DNA from: Channa striata
Lineage: Eukaryota; Chordata; Actinopteri; Anabantiformes; Channidae
DNA: 64,000 bases
Direction of reading: 5' to 3'
Assembly (NCBI GenBank): GCA_033026295.1
Contig: CM065168.1
Coordinates: 28,198,306 to 28,262,305, forward strand
The notes under the pieces were generated by a model. The model worked only from the letters and a program-made list of their open reading frames with translations. It was not told the DNA's origin and did no database searches. Below, piece by piece: positions 49,566 through 61,780 of the stretch (within the stretch, counting starts at the first letter, position 1; every line of letters begins with the position of its first letter). Position numbers and translations under genes: made by a program.

Positions 49566-50279
49566 AGTCACTTCTTGTAACGTACTGAAAGACGCGTTGA
49601 TGTTGAGGAGGATAAAGTTGTCCAGAATGTGAAGTCACTGAATATTTATTAATGACATTTGTAGCATATTTAACTGTAAAAATTAAAGGATTCAGATTAT
49701 ATCTTTAAAAAATTGGATGTTTATTAATTTTAAATTGTGAATGTGACTTAATATGTGCAACCTTTTGGTTATTTAAATTTTCTATCTCCTCTGTATTTTG
49801 CCCTATGCTTTGCACACTTTGTCATTTTCATTTGTGTGTAAGAAATGTACGTTATCTACAATTGAGTTCTGGTTTTGTGATTATTATTATGAAAATGATT
49901 AATTGTTCAGCCCTAGTCGAGTTGTAGAGTGAAGGATAAGGAGAAAACAAGATGTCTATGTTTCATTCTTAATTATGAAGCAGGAGCGGAAGTGATGGAG
50001 AGAAGGACTTAATTCATGTGTGTGCAAGTAAACTTATTTTCTCACTTGAGTGCAATCTATTCAGTGTCACTTTGTGGGAAATCATAAACATACATACTGT
50101 ATACACAGCACTGTGAATAAATATATTTACTCACCCTCCGGACTCCCATTATATACTGCAGGGAAGAAATCATTTCCTCTCTGGTTTTTATTTTTCCCTC
50201 TCTGGTTCAGCAAAGGAGCCCGTCAGCCTGTTTCCTCTCTTGTCTATCTGGGTCTTTTTGTTAATCAGAGGGCAGATCC

Positions 50280-50585
50280 AAAGGCAACGTGGACTGTGTG
50301 TGTGGGCATGTCTTTACAAATTTTGTGTTAATACCATAATGGCACATTTTGGCTGCTCCACACAACTTTAAAATGCTTTTTTATGGGTCAAGACTGGATC
50401 TTAATGTCGGGGTTAGAATTTTGGTTTTGGTAAGGGTGACGCATTCAGTTGTGATGTTAGAGTTAGGGTAAGGGGCTAGGGATGCAGATACATGTGGACA
50501 TACAGTATACCAGCCTTTTGTTCATAAATTCAAACAATTTTGCAAGTGGACACACACACACACTTACACACACACACAAATGAAC
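50280..50585. repeat. CA-flanked dispersed repeat, copy 3
   Basis: GTTAGGGTAAGGGGCTAGGGAT (50462-50483) is the complement of the core seen at 9675-9694. The block ends in CA arrays at 50550-50580. The G-rich strand is repeatedly GGGT/TAGGG, giving a telomere-like but degenerate look. Confidence 0.55.
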
Positions 50586-50830
50586 TGCCTGGTCCATTCA
50601 CTCTTCCATTCTTTTTTCCATCTCTTTTTTGTCCCTACCTTATCTCAATGTCAATAAAAGCTGGAACAACACACACACGTGTGCGTGGGCGCACACACAA
50701 ACACACCAAGTCCTGCATCAATCATTATCTCCCTTGCACACATACACACATTGAAAGTGGGGGTCTGGCCCCCACATTAGAAATCCATTTTATCTGCACC
50801 CCATGTCTTGTTCAATTCACATATTCTGTC

Positions 50831-50836
<6 letters not shown>

Positions 50837-50919
<83 letters not shown>
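50837..50919. repeat. Longest (GT)n microsatellite of the window
   Basis: About 41 uninterrupted GT units, the longest dinucleotide array here. Confidence 0.97.
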
Positions 50920-50920
<1 letters not shown>

Positions 50921-51985
50921 GTAGTTTGAGGTGCACATGCTTCTGTGCAAATGTATAATTGATTTGTGTGTCGTGTGTGTGCATGGCCTTCTCTGCCTAC
51001 ATTAATTTTACATGTGCAATGGCTCCGCACTCTCATCTTTGTTTTGTTGTGGGTGTGTCTGTCTGTGTTTGTGATGTTTGGTACATCTCTTTTCTTGTCT
51101 GGGAGCTCCTGTGTGTATGGACAGGAGCCATGGTACAGGAAAAGGGGACGGGTGGAGGAGAGAGGGTTTCGCAATTATTTCCCAGCACATGCATGTGCAC
51201 ACACAAACACACAAACACACACGCGCAGGTATAATTCACTGTTTCTATTAAATGTAAGTGCATAATAAGTACACCTTTACAGTAGAATTATTCATATCTC
51301 CTCCCGTGGCCCGAGTGGTCCATGTGGGGGAAGAAAAGGACAGAGGGAGAAAGGAAGGATAATGTTAGTATGAAGAAAAGATGATGGCAGCAGGTTAGCC
51401 GGCAGGCAGCGAGGATGACTGACAGCTCAAAGGTTATTAGTACAACCTGAGGCTGTGGGGAGGCATCTCTGGAAGATGGCGACTGCTGGCAATGACTGAA
51501 ACAAAAGACTGAAACACCTAAAGTTTGGTCATGGGGTTATTAGAACCAAATGAATGCGAGCAAATCGACTGTATCAATCTAGTGTGTGAAGCCATATACA
51601 CCCTATATGTGTGTGTTATGGGGAACCAAAACCAGCAGCCTCACAAAACCACAGCACTGAATAAAATTCAAGAAGCCCTCCAACCTAAACAGCCATAAAG
51701 ATTAATTATCCCTAACTCTAATATGACCCATAGGAACCATTGCTAAATGTGCGTCTCTAGCAGAAAATGTGAAAAAAGCACCAAGGTACAAAAAAAACAG
51801 TTTGAGTTTAAAAAAGCTTTATGCTTTGTTAAGGGTGGACCATCTTCGCCATGACGATTAATGTATGATTGAAGTTATAGAACAGTCAGTCATGGTTAAA
51901 AACGGGTTGAGACTGTCGCTCTCATTAGTACAATGTCAGGACAGGTCTACAGGACACTGACATGGTAAATGAAACACTGTACGGC
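50920..51985. other. Intergenic DNA, no gene seen
   Basis: Short CA-rich stretches near 51198-51225, otherwise unique DNA without gene signature. Confidence 0.45.
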
Positions 51986-51989
51986 TTAC

Positions 51990-52252
51990 TGCAGTGGCTG
52001 TCAATATCCATATTACGATATTACCCTATGCTCATTATATCATCTACACTTAGTAGTTCACTCGACAGTGAGCAGTCAATCGACATGTGAGACTGTTGTC
52101 ACATTACATCATCACTAACGGCTGTTTGAGCCGTCCGACAGTAATGGGGAGCATTACATCGTATTGTATTATACTCTTGGTGTTGCATTGTGGGATTCTC
52201 TGAGCAAGCTACATGGTGGATAAATTTACACACTCAACATTCCGACACTACA
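51990..52252 (+). repeat. MITE-like unit 1, truncated
   Basis: ACAGTGAGC, GGCTGTTTGAG, AATGGGGAGCATT and TTGGTGTTGCATTGTGGGAT occur here in the same order as in the unit at 52300-52644. The left terminal part is missing. Confidence 0.7.
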
Positions 52253-52299
52253 ACAAAATGGCAAAGACACAATATGGTGCAGTATAGTGAGGAGGGAAT

Positions 52300-52644
52300 A
52301 GCTGTGTCGGAAATCACCTCCTGCTCACTCCTTCCCTATTCCCAACACCATGTACACTAGTTTATTCAACAGTGAGCGGCCAATTAATATTCCGTACACA
52401 TAATAATCGCCATGTTGCGTTATCGGTAACTGCTGTTTGAGTTGCGCAACAGTAATTTTCTCATCTCTAAAATGGGGAGCATTGCATTGTGGGATTGTTG
52501 CCAGAAATTACGATACATGCCATGTATTCTAATGTTGGTGTTGCATTGTGGGATACTTTGAGTGCACTATATAGACACCCGACACTCCGACATACACACT
52601 ACACTACATACGCACTATTTAGTGATCTATGATTAGACACAGCC
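52300..52644 (+). mobile_element. MITE-like unit 2 with short inverted ends
   Basis: Begins AGCTGTGTCGGAAATCACC and ends TGATTAGACACAGCC, so GCTGTGTC forms the inverted terminus. The interior has TAGTGCACTATA-like and GCATTGTGGGAT motifs that I recall from a small, very common fish repeat. No coding capacity. No clear target duplication is visible. Confidence 0.65.
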
Positions 52645-52649
52645 CTGGT

Positions 52650-54200
52650 CTTTCAGGACCTCCAACCCACTGCTGATCGCCTGGGTCCGGTGTGCTCAGA
52701 AAATCTGAAGCTGGAAGATACAATTTCTCTGTGTCTTTCCCCCATTCTAATCTCACCCAAGCAGAAAGTGCAGGGTCGCATTTATTTATTTATCTATATA
52801 TAGACATAGATCCTTTGCCACAAAACTGCCAACTAGCTAAATGCTAACTTTGTCTGCTTGATGTGTCTTCAAAAGATGCCACGTGGTGAGAACAAACCAA
52901 TTAGATGTGGACAGCAACATTTACACATGCTAAAATGCTCAACACAGCGAAGGGAAGACTGGAGAGCTGGGTTTAACCCTTTTCATACATACATACACAT
53001 TTAAGTCAGTGCTTGAATGCACGTGTTGATGGCTGCAGCTTTCACCACATTTGAGTTTGGACGTTTTGATCCAAGTCCACAACAGTGTCTTGGCTTCGCG
53101 TAGAAGCGTTCCAGTCCCTGAAGCAACCGCTAAATAATTACAAACAGCTTTCATAAATAAACCATAAAAGTTGCTAAGGGGAAACAAAATGAGGACAAGC
53201 AGCGTCCGTATGATGGTACCAAATGTGTGGGGTAATAATCAGAATTTTCTCTCTTCCCAGCTCTTGGGTCCTCACAGTGGGGTCAGATGTCAGATTTAAA
53301 TCTGACATTTGTGAGATTTGATCCCCACCTCGAATCTTCACGCCTCAGCGTATCATCTTCACTTCCTGGTAGTAAACTTTGCTCAAGTAATTTCGCTTCA
53401 AAGACGCCAAGGCTGTGACCAGTTTTCCGTGCTTGCCTCTGATTCCCTTTCTTGACGACAGTAATTACACATGGATTTAATTAATGTGGGAACAGGAAGG
53501 GAGGAGCAGGAGGGTCTTTGAACTGTGTGTTTAGAGACGACTGAGAAGAGGCTGGAGAGATTAGTGAGGAAGGCGAAATGAGTTATTTTAGATTGAAAAT
53601 GTGTGACGGAGCCGAGGCCAATAATCTCTGATGAATCCGTAATATGTCATACTGTGTTCTGTCAGATCCTTTGTCCGTCTGTCCTAACCGTCTAATCTTG
53701 CTGGAAATTTAATATGTCCCGTTTGCCTCATCATCACACATGCCGTTGTTAAGCCGCCCTCACCGCCATGTTAGTTTACCTTTCTCTCTCCTTCCTCTCT
53801 GGTTTCCTTCTTCTTCTGGGCTACGGAAGCAAGAGGAGGGAGGGAGACAGGGAAAAAAAGAAGACGACACGAGACAACTCGTGAGTGCTGCGTCAGCACC
53901 GGCTGCCGCTGGAGGATAATAAAACAGCAGGATAATTCAGCGCTGATGAAGGTCTAATGAGGAATGGAGGGGAATAGAGGGGAGAGACAGAGAGGAGGAG
54001 GAGGGAGATGTGGGGGATTTTGGGGTGTCATTCAGGTGAAACCACACTATAAAGAGTTATTGTTCAAATAGTACGATCTCTTGCACAAAGCTCAAAGAAG
54101 GTCGGTCATTTCAAAGGCAACTTTTTTCAGGTTTAACGTCGCTTGGTTAGTCTGGGTGAAAGGGAAAGACAATCAAAGCTTCGGTCTAACACACCGGTGG
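52650..54200. other. Intergenic DNA, no gene seen; contains a possible conserved block
   Basis: 53380-53760 is non-repetitive and contains GTAATTACA, TTTAATTAATG and CCAATAATCT, which are homeodomain-type motifs. It may be a regulatory element. 53815-54020 is purine-rich. No exon is recognised. Confidence 0.4.
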
Positions 54201-54201
54201 T

Positions 54202-54325
54202 TACATCAACTAGTTAAAAAAGACGCAAGACCAAGCAAGACATTGGTGACAGTTTTTTGTTCTTTCTGTCACCGGGGTTATCTGTTACGAAAGGAAATAA
54301 AACAAAAACTCCTATTTCATAAAGT
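54202..54325 (+). repeat. Exact 124-bp direct duplication, copy 1
   Basis: Base-for-base identical to 54781-54904, from TACATCAACTAG to CATAAAGT. The flanks differ completely on both sides. Confidence 0.97.
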
Positions 54326-54361
54326 TGGGACGCAGTGTAAAAAGATCTTGCACTTAGACTA

Positions 54362-54460
54362 GGGAAGTCCTGATACCAGCATCAGACATCGGGCCCGATC
54401 TTGTATTTTTTTTTTGTAAAACTTCTCTGATACTGCGCTCGATACCACGTTAGCCTCCCG
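54362..54460. repeat. Possible DNA-transposon end with GATACC/GGGCCCGAT motifs
   Basis: GGGAAGTCCTGATACCAGCA, then CATCGGGCCCGATC and GATACTGCGCTCGATACC, resembles terminal parts of fish repeats rich in ATCGG/GATAC, but no partner end was found. Confidence 0.3.
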
Positions 54461-54780
54461 AGGTGCAGGCTCTGCGGTGCTAAATTCTTAAGATCTAGTC
54501 AACAACAGTCACTCTTGTGTTTCTCAAGAATATTTTTTAATGTTTAGTATTTGCGACTGACATTAGCATCAGCAAGGGTTTTATATTGTAGGTAGAACGT
54601 TTTAGGTATTTTTTCTTCATAGTCCTGTGTAAACTCTTCAGTCCATCTTGTTTGTGCTTCTCCATACACAATCTCACCCTAAATCTGTGCTTTGTTTGAC
54701 TTTTTCATTTTCTTTTTGTTTTTCTTAGCAAAAGTTGCCCTGATCAGTAAACAACAGTTGCTTCCATATTTGTTTTGGCA

Positions 54781-54904
54781 TACATCAACTAGTTAAAAAA
54801 GACGCAAGACCAAGCAAGACATTGGTGACAGTTTTTTGTTCTTTCTGTCACCGGGGTTATCTGTTACGAAAGGAAATAAAACAAAAACTCCTATTTCATA
54901 AAGT
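54781..54904 (+). repeat. Exact 124-bp direct duplication, copy 2
   Basis: Identical to copy 1 at a 579-bp offset, with 455 bp between the copies. Confidence 0.97.
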
Positions 54905-57237
54905 GAGAGCGTCAGAATTTGCTTAAGCGCATGGATTTTACTGTCCAGCAACTTATACTACAATTAAAGTTATCAGTATTAATATTAGGTATCTGTGAAT
55001 ACTCAAGTGTAAATACTTGTACGCAGCCTGAGAAAAACTGTTATTGGGACCTCGCTATCCAAAAACCTCTGCATAAGTTCTTCAGAATCAGTGGTGGCTC
55101 TGTCACAGATTCATAGATTCTTCGATGTTAAAGGGTTGGGGCGAAGGAAGGACAGGGGACAGGCCTGTAGGTCAATGACAGTAACTGTGTGCATTGAGTG
55201 CCAGCACCAACACGGGCACACACTTACAGACAGATGCTTGCACAATAAAATGAAGGAACAGGGATGTGACAGAGATTGATTCTGCAAACACTGATTCCAA
55301 CCAAAAACTCACACACAAAGACATGCAAACCTGATGACGGACGCAAACTAATGACAATCCCAACAGAAAAAGTGCTTATGTGAAGAACAGCAGGGAAAAC
55401 ACTCAGCGTGAGGAGGACGTGCTCAGCCAAAGTCTCTCTCTGTGTTTACTTTCTCCCCTTCTGAGATGAGAAATCTTAGGGCTGGAGGCTCTCCATTTTC
55501 TGGCCAAGCCACAAAGTCTACAGTATTGACTACAGTGTCAAAAATCAATGAGTGCAAAAATCATTCTGGCATCTCTGCTTCAGCATAGAGCCAAACATAT
55601 GGGCCCTGATTTGAATAAGGCATTCACACCTTACACAATGAAGGAGATTAAATTTAGCTTAACACACAATTGGTGAAAATGTGACCCACTGATATTTTAC
55701 AGCATTAAATCTGAGCTGCAGATGTGTCACAACATTGGCCTGAGGCCCTGGGTCTCCCGAGAATTTAAAGCAGAGCTGACCTTTGAGAGAAACTAGAGCT
55801 GTGAAGCTCCTTGGCTATGATTCTGTCCAAATGTTGCTGATCATCTGAATCAGCTGTCCTCAGTGTAGGAGACAGGGTTAGATTTTTGAACAGGACATAA
55901 ACAAATGTGATGAAATATAATTAGTATAGAGCCTAGTATATCTTAGTAAATACTAGATATTTTTGTGCTTTCTGATCAGTTGATCACAATGACAGAAATC
56001 GTAGAACAACTTTGTATGTCAGTATTAAAAATATATATACATTTTTATTAACAATTCTTTGGCTAAATTAGCTGTGCAAACACGCTGTTCTTAATCCACA
56101 AGGACACAAAAAAATATATCAGTTGCTTTTATTGGTTAAGGAAATACCTTTTTTGATTTGTTTTGTTTTGTTTTGACAGATTTGTTTGTCCGGTGATGAC
56201 ATCTTGTATGTACTGAAGCAGACCAATCAGTATTGCACTTTAAAGTGGACTTTTAATTTATTTAGCATTAGTGTGAGACTTGAAATGAATCCACTCCTCA
56301 GATTGGTTCAAAGGATGAGCCCCAGTCAAAAATTTTGGAAAGCAGCTCTCAGGTGACCATTAAGCAATTTTAATAAGCAACAGCAAAATAAGCAAAACAA
56401 GGAGAATCCCAGCAAGAGCAGTACAGAGTTTCTAACCACTCAGGAATGAGTCAATGCAAATACAGTGTGTATAATTAGCAAGTCCTGGTTACTCAACCAT
56501 TTGCTCCCCATGTCTTTTAAGTCTGTGACACTGATCAACTGTACTGCTCAGATGTAGGTAGGGTTATACTTGGTGTCTAGATAACACAGCAGTGGGAGAC
56601 TTCTTTGTTGAGTCAGCAAGGGTAGAGTGTCAGGATGTCTTGCACCAAAAAAAGAAAGCACTGGTGTAAAGACAATGCAAGGACTAACTTTGCCAGACGT
56701 GTGAGAACAAAGATGTAAAGGAGCAGAGGTGAACAAAGTTGCACTGGTTGGTTTTAAAATTTCTCTCACAGAAGGGAACAGTCCTGTACTGGCTCTGCAC
56801 TTGTGTTCAATGAGTGATCTGGGTCACAAAAGCATTTCACACAATTTCTCATCAATTACCCTTTTTGAGCAATATTTGAAATATTATCGTTTTGATTCTG
56901 CACTTTGTGTCACACATTTTGTCATCTTTGGTCTTCCATATACTCATGTACCATGTACACCCTCTGTTTCTGTGTATCTGGGCAGTAAATTAAATTTCCA
57001 TTTGAACATAATTTGTTCATAAGACCTAAAGTGGTCTCATATCTAAACTCGTTTACTGGGGTCATCCTTTTCATGATGCTCTGTCCTTCCAATACTACAA
57101 CACCACCAGTTAAAGTCTCTTTCTCACTCATGTAGTTGCAGACCTAAAACTAAATAGACTATAGACGAGAACTGCTTGTGAGGCAGTTACACAGACAAAA
57201 AAGTCGATGTGCATCAGTGAGTTTGAACTGAGAACTA
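54905..57237. other. Intergenic DNA, no gene seen
   Basis: AT-rich unique DNA with TTTTG repeats near 56155-56175. Open frames are short and without motifs. Confidence 0.45.
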
Positions 57238-57788
57238 TCAGAATCAGAATCAGAAATCTGTTTATTGCCAGGCACAGTGTAGAAAAACTGAACAGTCCTA
57301 GGAATTTGTCATGGTGTCAGGTGCAAATACAAAATCTACTGAGAAGAAAAGTTAAGGTGCAAAGGTGTGACACAATATGAACTATGTACAGTAATAGTAT
57401 AATACAATAAAATGTAAAATAAGATAAGTGAATGTACCATGTAAGGTAGTAAGTACAACTTGAAAAGTTAAAGTGACTAAATGTAAATGTAAGTGACTGT
57501 CTGTTTCCGGGTCCTGGAGACGTACGGCTCCTGAAGAGATGGGAGGTTGCAGATCGCCTTCTCAGCAGAGTGGATGACGCGCTGCAGCTTGGCCTTGGCC
57601 ATGGCTGCAGCAAACCAGACTGTGATGGCGGATGTAAGAGTGGATTCAATGATGAGTTTAACGGCGTCTTTACAGGGAGGTGTAACTTCTTTAGCTGCCG
57701 TAAGAAATACAGCCTCTCCTGAGCTTTCCTGGAGAGGGAGCTGATATTCTGCTCACACTTGAGGTCCTGGGTGATGGTGATGCCCATG
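57238..57788 (-). pseudogene. L2-like LINE, 3' part, opposite orientation to the 40535-42610 copy
   Basis: On the minus strand the protein relic gives GITITQDLKCEQNISS and ERLYFLRQLKKL, matching DLKWEQNTSS and RLYFLRQLKKF in the plus-strand copy, so both belong to one family. It then loses its frame. The 3' end is preserved as a CTGATTCTGATTCT tail (complement of 57241-57254), the short tail repeat typical of this LINE group. The 5' break coincides with the (GT)n array at 57790-57835. Confidence 0.87.

Positions 57789-57789
<1 letters not shown>

Positions 57790-57835
<46 letters not shown>
57790..57835. repeat. (GT)23 microsatellite at the broken 5' edge of the LINE
   Basis: Perfect GT array directly adjoining LINE sequence. 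Confidence 0.96.
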
Positions 57836-57838
<3 letters not shown>

Positions 57839-57839
57839 A

Positions 57840-58740
57840 CCATGAAGAGGTACTGTAGGTGCACGGCTCATTCCTGGTTGTCCTCTCCATCTCTCTCCCT
57901 GCAAACTTTAAATACATGCGATTCGGTGATGGAGATTAACGCACAGTGGCAGGAACAAGTTTATCAGGCTCGCACACACACACACACACTGGGATGGAGA
58001 GAAAGGCAGAGAGAGTGTGACTATAAAACAATTGTGTGAACATAAAGAGGGGTGTCCTGAGTGGAAAGAAATGGGGACAGAGATGAAGATAAAAACAGGA
58101 AATTACAAACGAAAACACACACACAGCTTTATGTGATGTGTTCATCAGGTTATTGAGGACCTGAGGAGGTTGCAACAGCCAGTTTGTCTGCTAAACGCTT
58201 CTACAAGTAGGTCAAGGTTATGGATTTATGGATTTATGATAGCTCCACTGAGCACTGTGGGATGTTTATATTCTGACTCTTGAAATATGTTTGGGGCATG
58301 AACATCCCCCCCCACACACACACACATACACACACACAAACCTCTTCGTGTTTTTACAGGATGTGACTGAGATGACAGGATGGCTCACTGGCTCTGACTG
58401 CTGTCCCAGTCCAGCCCCAGTTTGTCACTGACAGACAGCCCAGTGCTGTGGCCTCATTCACACCATCACACACACACACACACACACAGAACTTTATAAC
58501 CACCAACACACACCAACAGGCTGCCTGAGGGCTGAGGTTACATTGGCCTATTTACAAGGAGGACTGGGTCACAGTTTGTTGGAGAAGACACTTAAGGACA
58601 CACTGAACATGCAAATCATGTGACACATGCTATGCGCTATGCTCCTGAAAGGTTCTGCAGAGTCTATCGATTTAAAGTGTCACAGTAATGCTCATTTGAC
58701 AATTAGATAAACCACATAAAAATGACTTAATAATTGACCT
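57840..58740. other. Intergenic DNA with short CA arrays, no gene seen
   Basis: CA arrays near 57973-57989, 58312-58338 and 58467-58488. No exon is recognised. Confidence 0.45.
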
Positions 58741-58744
58741 TCGG

Positions 58745-59660
58745 TTAAATGCTAATGTTAATATTCTAACATGTAAAAAGATATTGCCTCTGTGCAGCAC
58801 CACACTCAATTTGAAATGAAATCATCAAGATGGGGGCACAGTCAAGACTTTCAGCTTTAATTCAAGGGGTTTAAAAAAAGTGTGGGATTAACCATTCAGT
58901 GATAAAGAATAAATAAATAATAAAAACTTTCTCCAAAAATAATCAAGCAGATGAAAGGCCTGAAGGTGGTTCTGAGTGCTGGTTGCAGTTTACTGGAGCT
59001 CTGCGAGTGAAGTATATCGTCATTAAGGTAAAAAAAAATTCATATAAAAAAAAAAGGGTTCTAAGGGATTTTGGGACATTTTTAAAATGATGCATTAACT
59101 GCCAACAGTAAAAGGCCTGGAGGACCATGGAAGACACTCAAGCACATGGCAGCAATATTCTGTGCATGGTAACAAAGAACCTTTCACAACATCTAGGCAA
59201 GTCACGGAGAAAGGTATGTCATTGTCAAAGTCTGCAGTCAGGGGACTGGTTTATGAATAAAACACAGAGTGCAAACCACAGGTAACGCTCAAGAACAGAA
59301 AAGATTAGGCTTCGCCAGGAAACGCCTAAAACTGTCCAAATCAAGAATAACTTATAAGAGAATGACGGGAAGGAAAAAGTATTGAGAAGACAGGGGCAGC
59401 TCGTGGTACAAAGTATAACATCATCATCATCAGCAGCAGCAGCAGCATGGTGGAGGCAGGGTTATGGCGTGGGCACGTCTGGCTGCCTATGGAAGCGGGT
59501 CACTGGTGCTAAATGACCGGATGGCTGAGAATGTGATGAATTCTGAAGTGCACAGAGAAAAAACTCTGCTCAGATTCAGCCAAATGCTGCAAACTGTTAG
59601 GACACCACTTCATACTGCAGATGGATAATGACCCAAAACGTAAAGTTAGTGCAGGGTTCT
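58745..59660 (+). pseudogene. Tc1-like transposon relic (family C), left end to second catalytic region
   Basis: The left part keeps subterminal sequence (ATTTGAAATGAAATCATCAA near 58810, then CTTTCAGCTTTAATTCAAGG, 58849-58868). The transposase region includes AAAGGCCTGGAGGACCATGG (59111-59130), GCATGGTGGAGGCAGGGTTATGG (59445-59467) and CAGATGGATAATGACCCAAAACG (59618-59640), the last coding for the QMDNDPK-type motif with the second catalytic Asp. The right third and right end are missing. A local CATCAT/CAGCAG expansion (59419-59446) lies inside the coding relic. Distinct from families A and B by sequence. Confidence 0.83.
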
Positions 59661-61140
59661 CCTGCAATAACCAGGTCACGCCTCTGATCAGTTCCCAGAT
59701 TGGCCTAAATTATTAGATGCTTACATCTAGACATTAGCGATGAACTCTGACATTTTTCTCCACCATGTCCTGGGCAAAAAATACCGGGCTCAGTAAAAAG
59801 ATACTGAACTACGATGAAGGGACTTTTTCACCTGTTATTTTACGTGCTATTTCGTTGTTCATGCAATGTGGGAAAAAAACAGTAACAAGGCCTGCTGCAT
59901 CAGTGGAATATGGAAAAACAAAAAATATTGCATATGTGGGCTACTATGAATTTAACATGCAGGTAAACAGAACGGTTATATATAGGTTGATAGAAGGTTT
60001 CACTCATTCATGAGTCCACAGCGTGGACTGTCACATCTGTAAACCTGTGTATTCATCGCTTCATAATCTACTTAATAGACATCAACAGATTGCTGCTGTC
60101 AGCATCTGCATGGGATTTGGGGAATTAAAGGAAAATAATATAGTAGTGTATTTGTAGCAGAAACATCTGTGGCCTCATCACATAATCCTGACAATCAATG
60201 CACAAATATTATTATATATATTTCCTGGGGATGCAACCAAATTTGATGTTCTACTAGTTATTTTTTATTTGCTTGTTTGAAACGGTTCTAAATGCTGTAC
60301 GGATGCAATTTAAAGGGATTATTGGGGAAATCAGAGGAAAGGGTTTCAATCGTTCACAAGGTTGCTAGCTCCCTAAATTCCAGGTGGTTCTTCATATCTA
60401 AAGTGGTAGATCTCTTCTCTGCGTATTCAAACTGATCGTCCGCGCCTCTAAAACTGCCGTTGTGCTGATGGGGACAAAATACAGGAAGCAGTAAAGTGCA
60501 GTTGCAACATAGTGGAGTCTTCATCTAAGCTGTCACCATCAGCATCAATCCAAGATGCTCATTTGTCCAAAAGTTTTTGTGGAAAAGAGAAAAGACTATT
60601 TCCGGACAAATATGATATATTATCTTTAAAACAAATTGACCACGAGATTTAGATATGAGCTGGCTTATCAATGCTACTGCACCGACTCCATGAAAAAACA
60701 GTTTATGGTAAAGACTTTTTATTTTATTTTTTACACGTGTTTACTGGTAATTAGTGTCTGCTATAAGTCTGCTTTTGGTTGTTTGCACCTCTTTTGGATA
60801 GTTTTGGGTCACTGTTCATTTTTGACTCACATCATGTTTTGTGGTCATTCCGCCATTCACCAAGTAAATATTTCTGATTCTGACAGCTCGTTGTCCTGCC
60901 CAACTTCAGCCTGAAGCATCTTTCTCCAAGTGTGACATTGCAGAGCAGACTAATGTGATGCGTTCACAGTACAATCACTGTCCTAGACCGCCCTCTGTTG
61001 GCTCAATCAGGTCTTGCAACAAACATTAAATCCTGCTTGTGAACTGTAAGAAATCTATAGACATGACTTCCACTTTTATTCCAATTGTTAAGATTCCCAA
61101 CCTGTTATAATATTGTAGGAAAGACAACCATCTCCACACA
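59660..61140. other. Intergenic DNA, no gene seen
   Basis: AT-rich unique DNA. The 92-residue open frame at 60636-60914 has a hydrophobic middle but no recognisable family or splice context. Confidence 0.4.
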
Positions 61141-61780
61141 GTGTCATTTTAAATTTAGTCATTTATTTCATGCTAAAGCTTGAAGCTTAATCAATCTGTC
61201 ATAAAAACTGGAAAAAAACACCAGTAATAAATACGGCAAATCAATTGGTAAGAGCAAAATCATATGCACTTAAAAAAGGGAACTCAAGTAATAAAAGAGA
61301 TATGAAATTCAATACAGATTTTATCTTAGCACAGAGTACATCTGTTGAGATAGTAGTGAAAAGTTAGAGCTGACTGTGTTCTCAAAGTAGAGAACAGATT
61401 CGAGAGACAAGGTGGATACATTCATTGTATTTAGTCAGTTATTTATCCACGGCATCTTATACACAATCACCAAAAGTCTCAGCACAAAAACCAGTAATGA
61501 TCATACAGAAGCACGGAGTGATGACTGATGTTTAAGAATGTTGTCTGTTGCTTTTATGCAATCCCTGCACAAGACAGGCCGTTCCACAGGGGGCTTGATT
61601 GCATATGTAGAAACTCACTCTTTCATAAAATATGCGATTTGTTATTCTCCTCATACACTTCATGTGTACAATTCGTGTAAATGTCTGATAATCTCTAACT
61701 AGGCCCGGTAAGGTACAAAGCAAGACACACATGAAATATTGTGCACTCAAAACATAAATCAGGGTGGTGATGAAGTACCT

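Noticed and set aside
60636..60914. 92-residue frame with a hydrophobic middle as a small secreted or membrane protein
   Set aside because: No recognisable family, no good start context, and T-rich DNA explains the composition.
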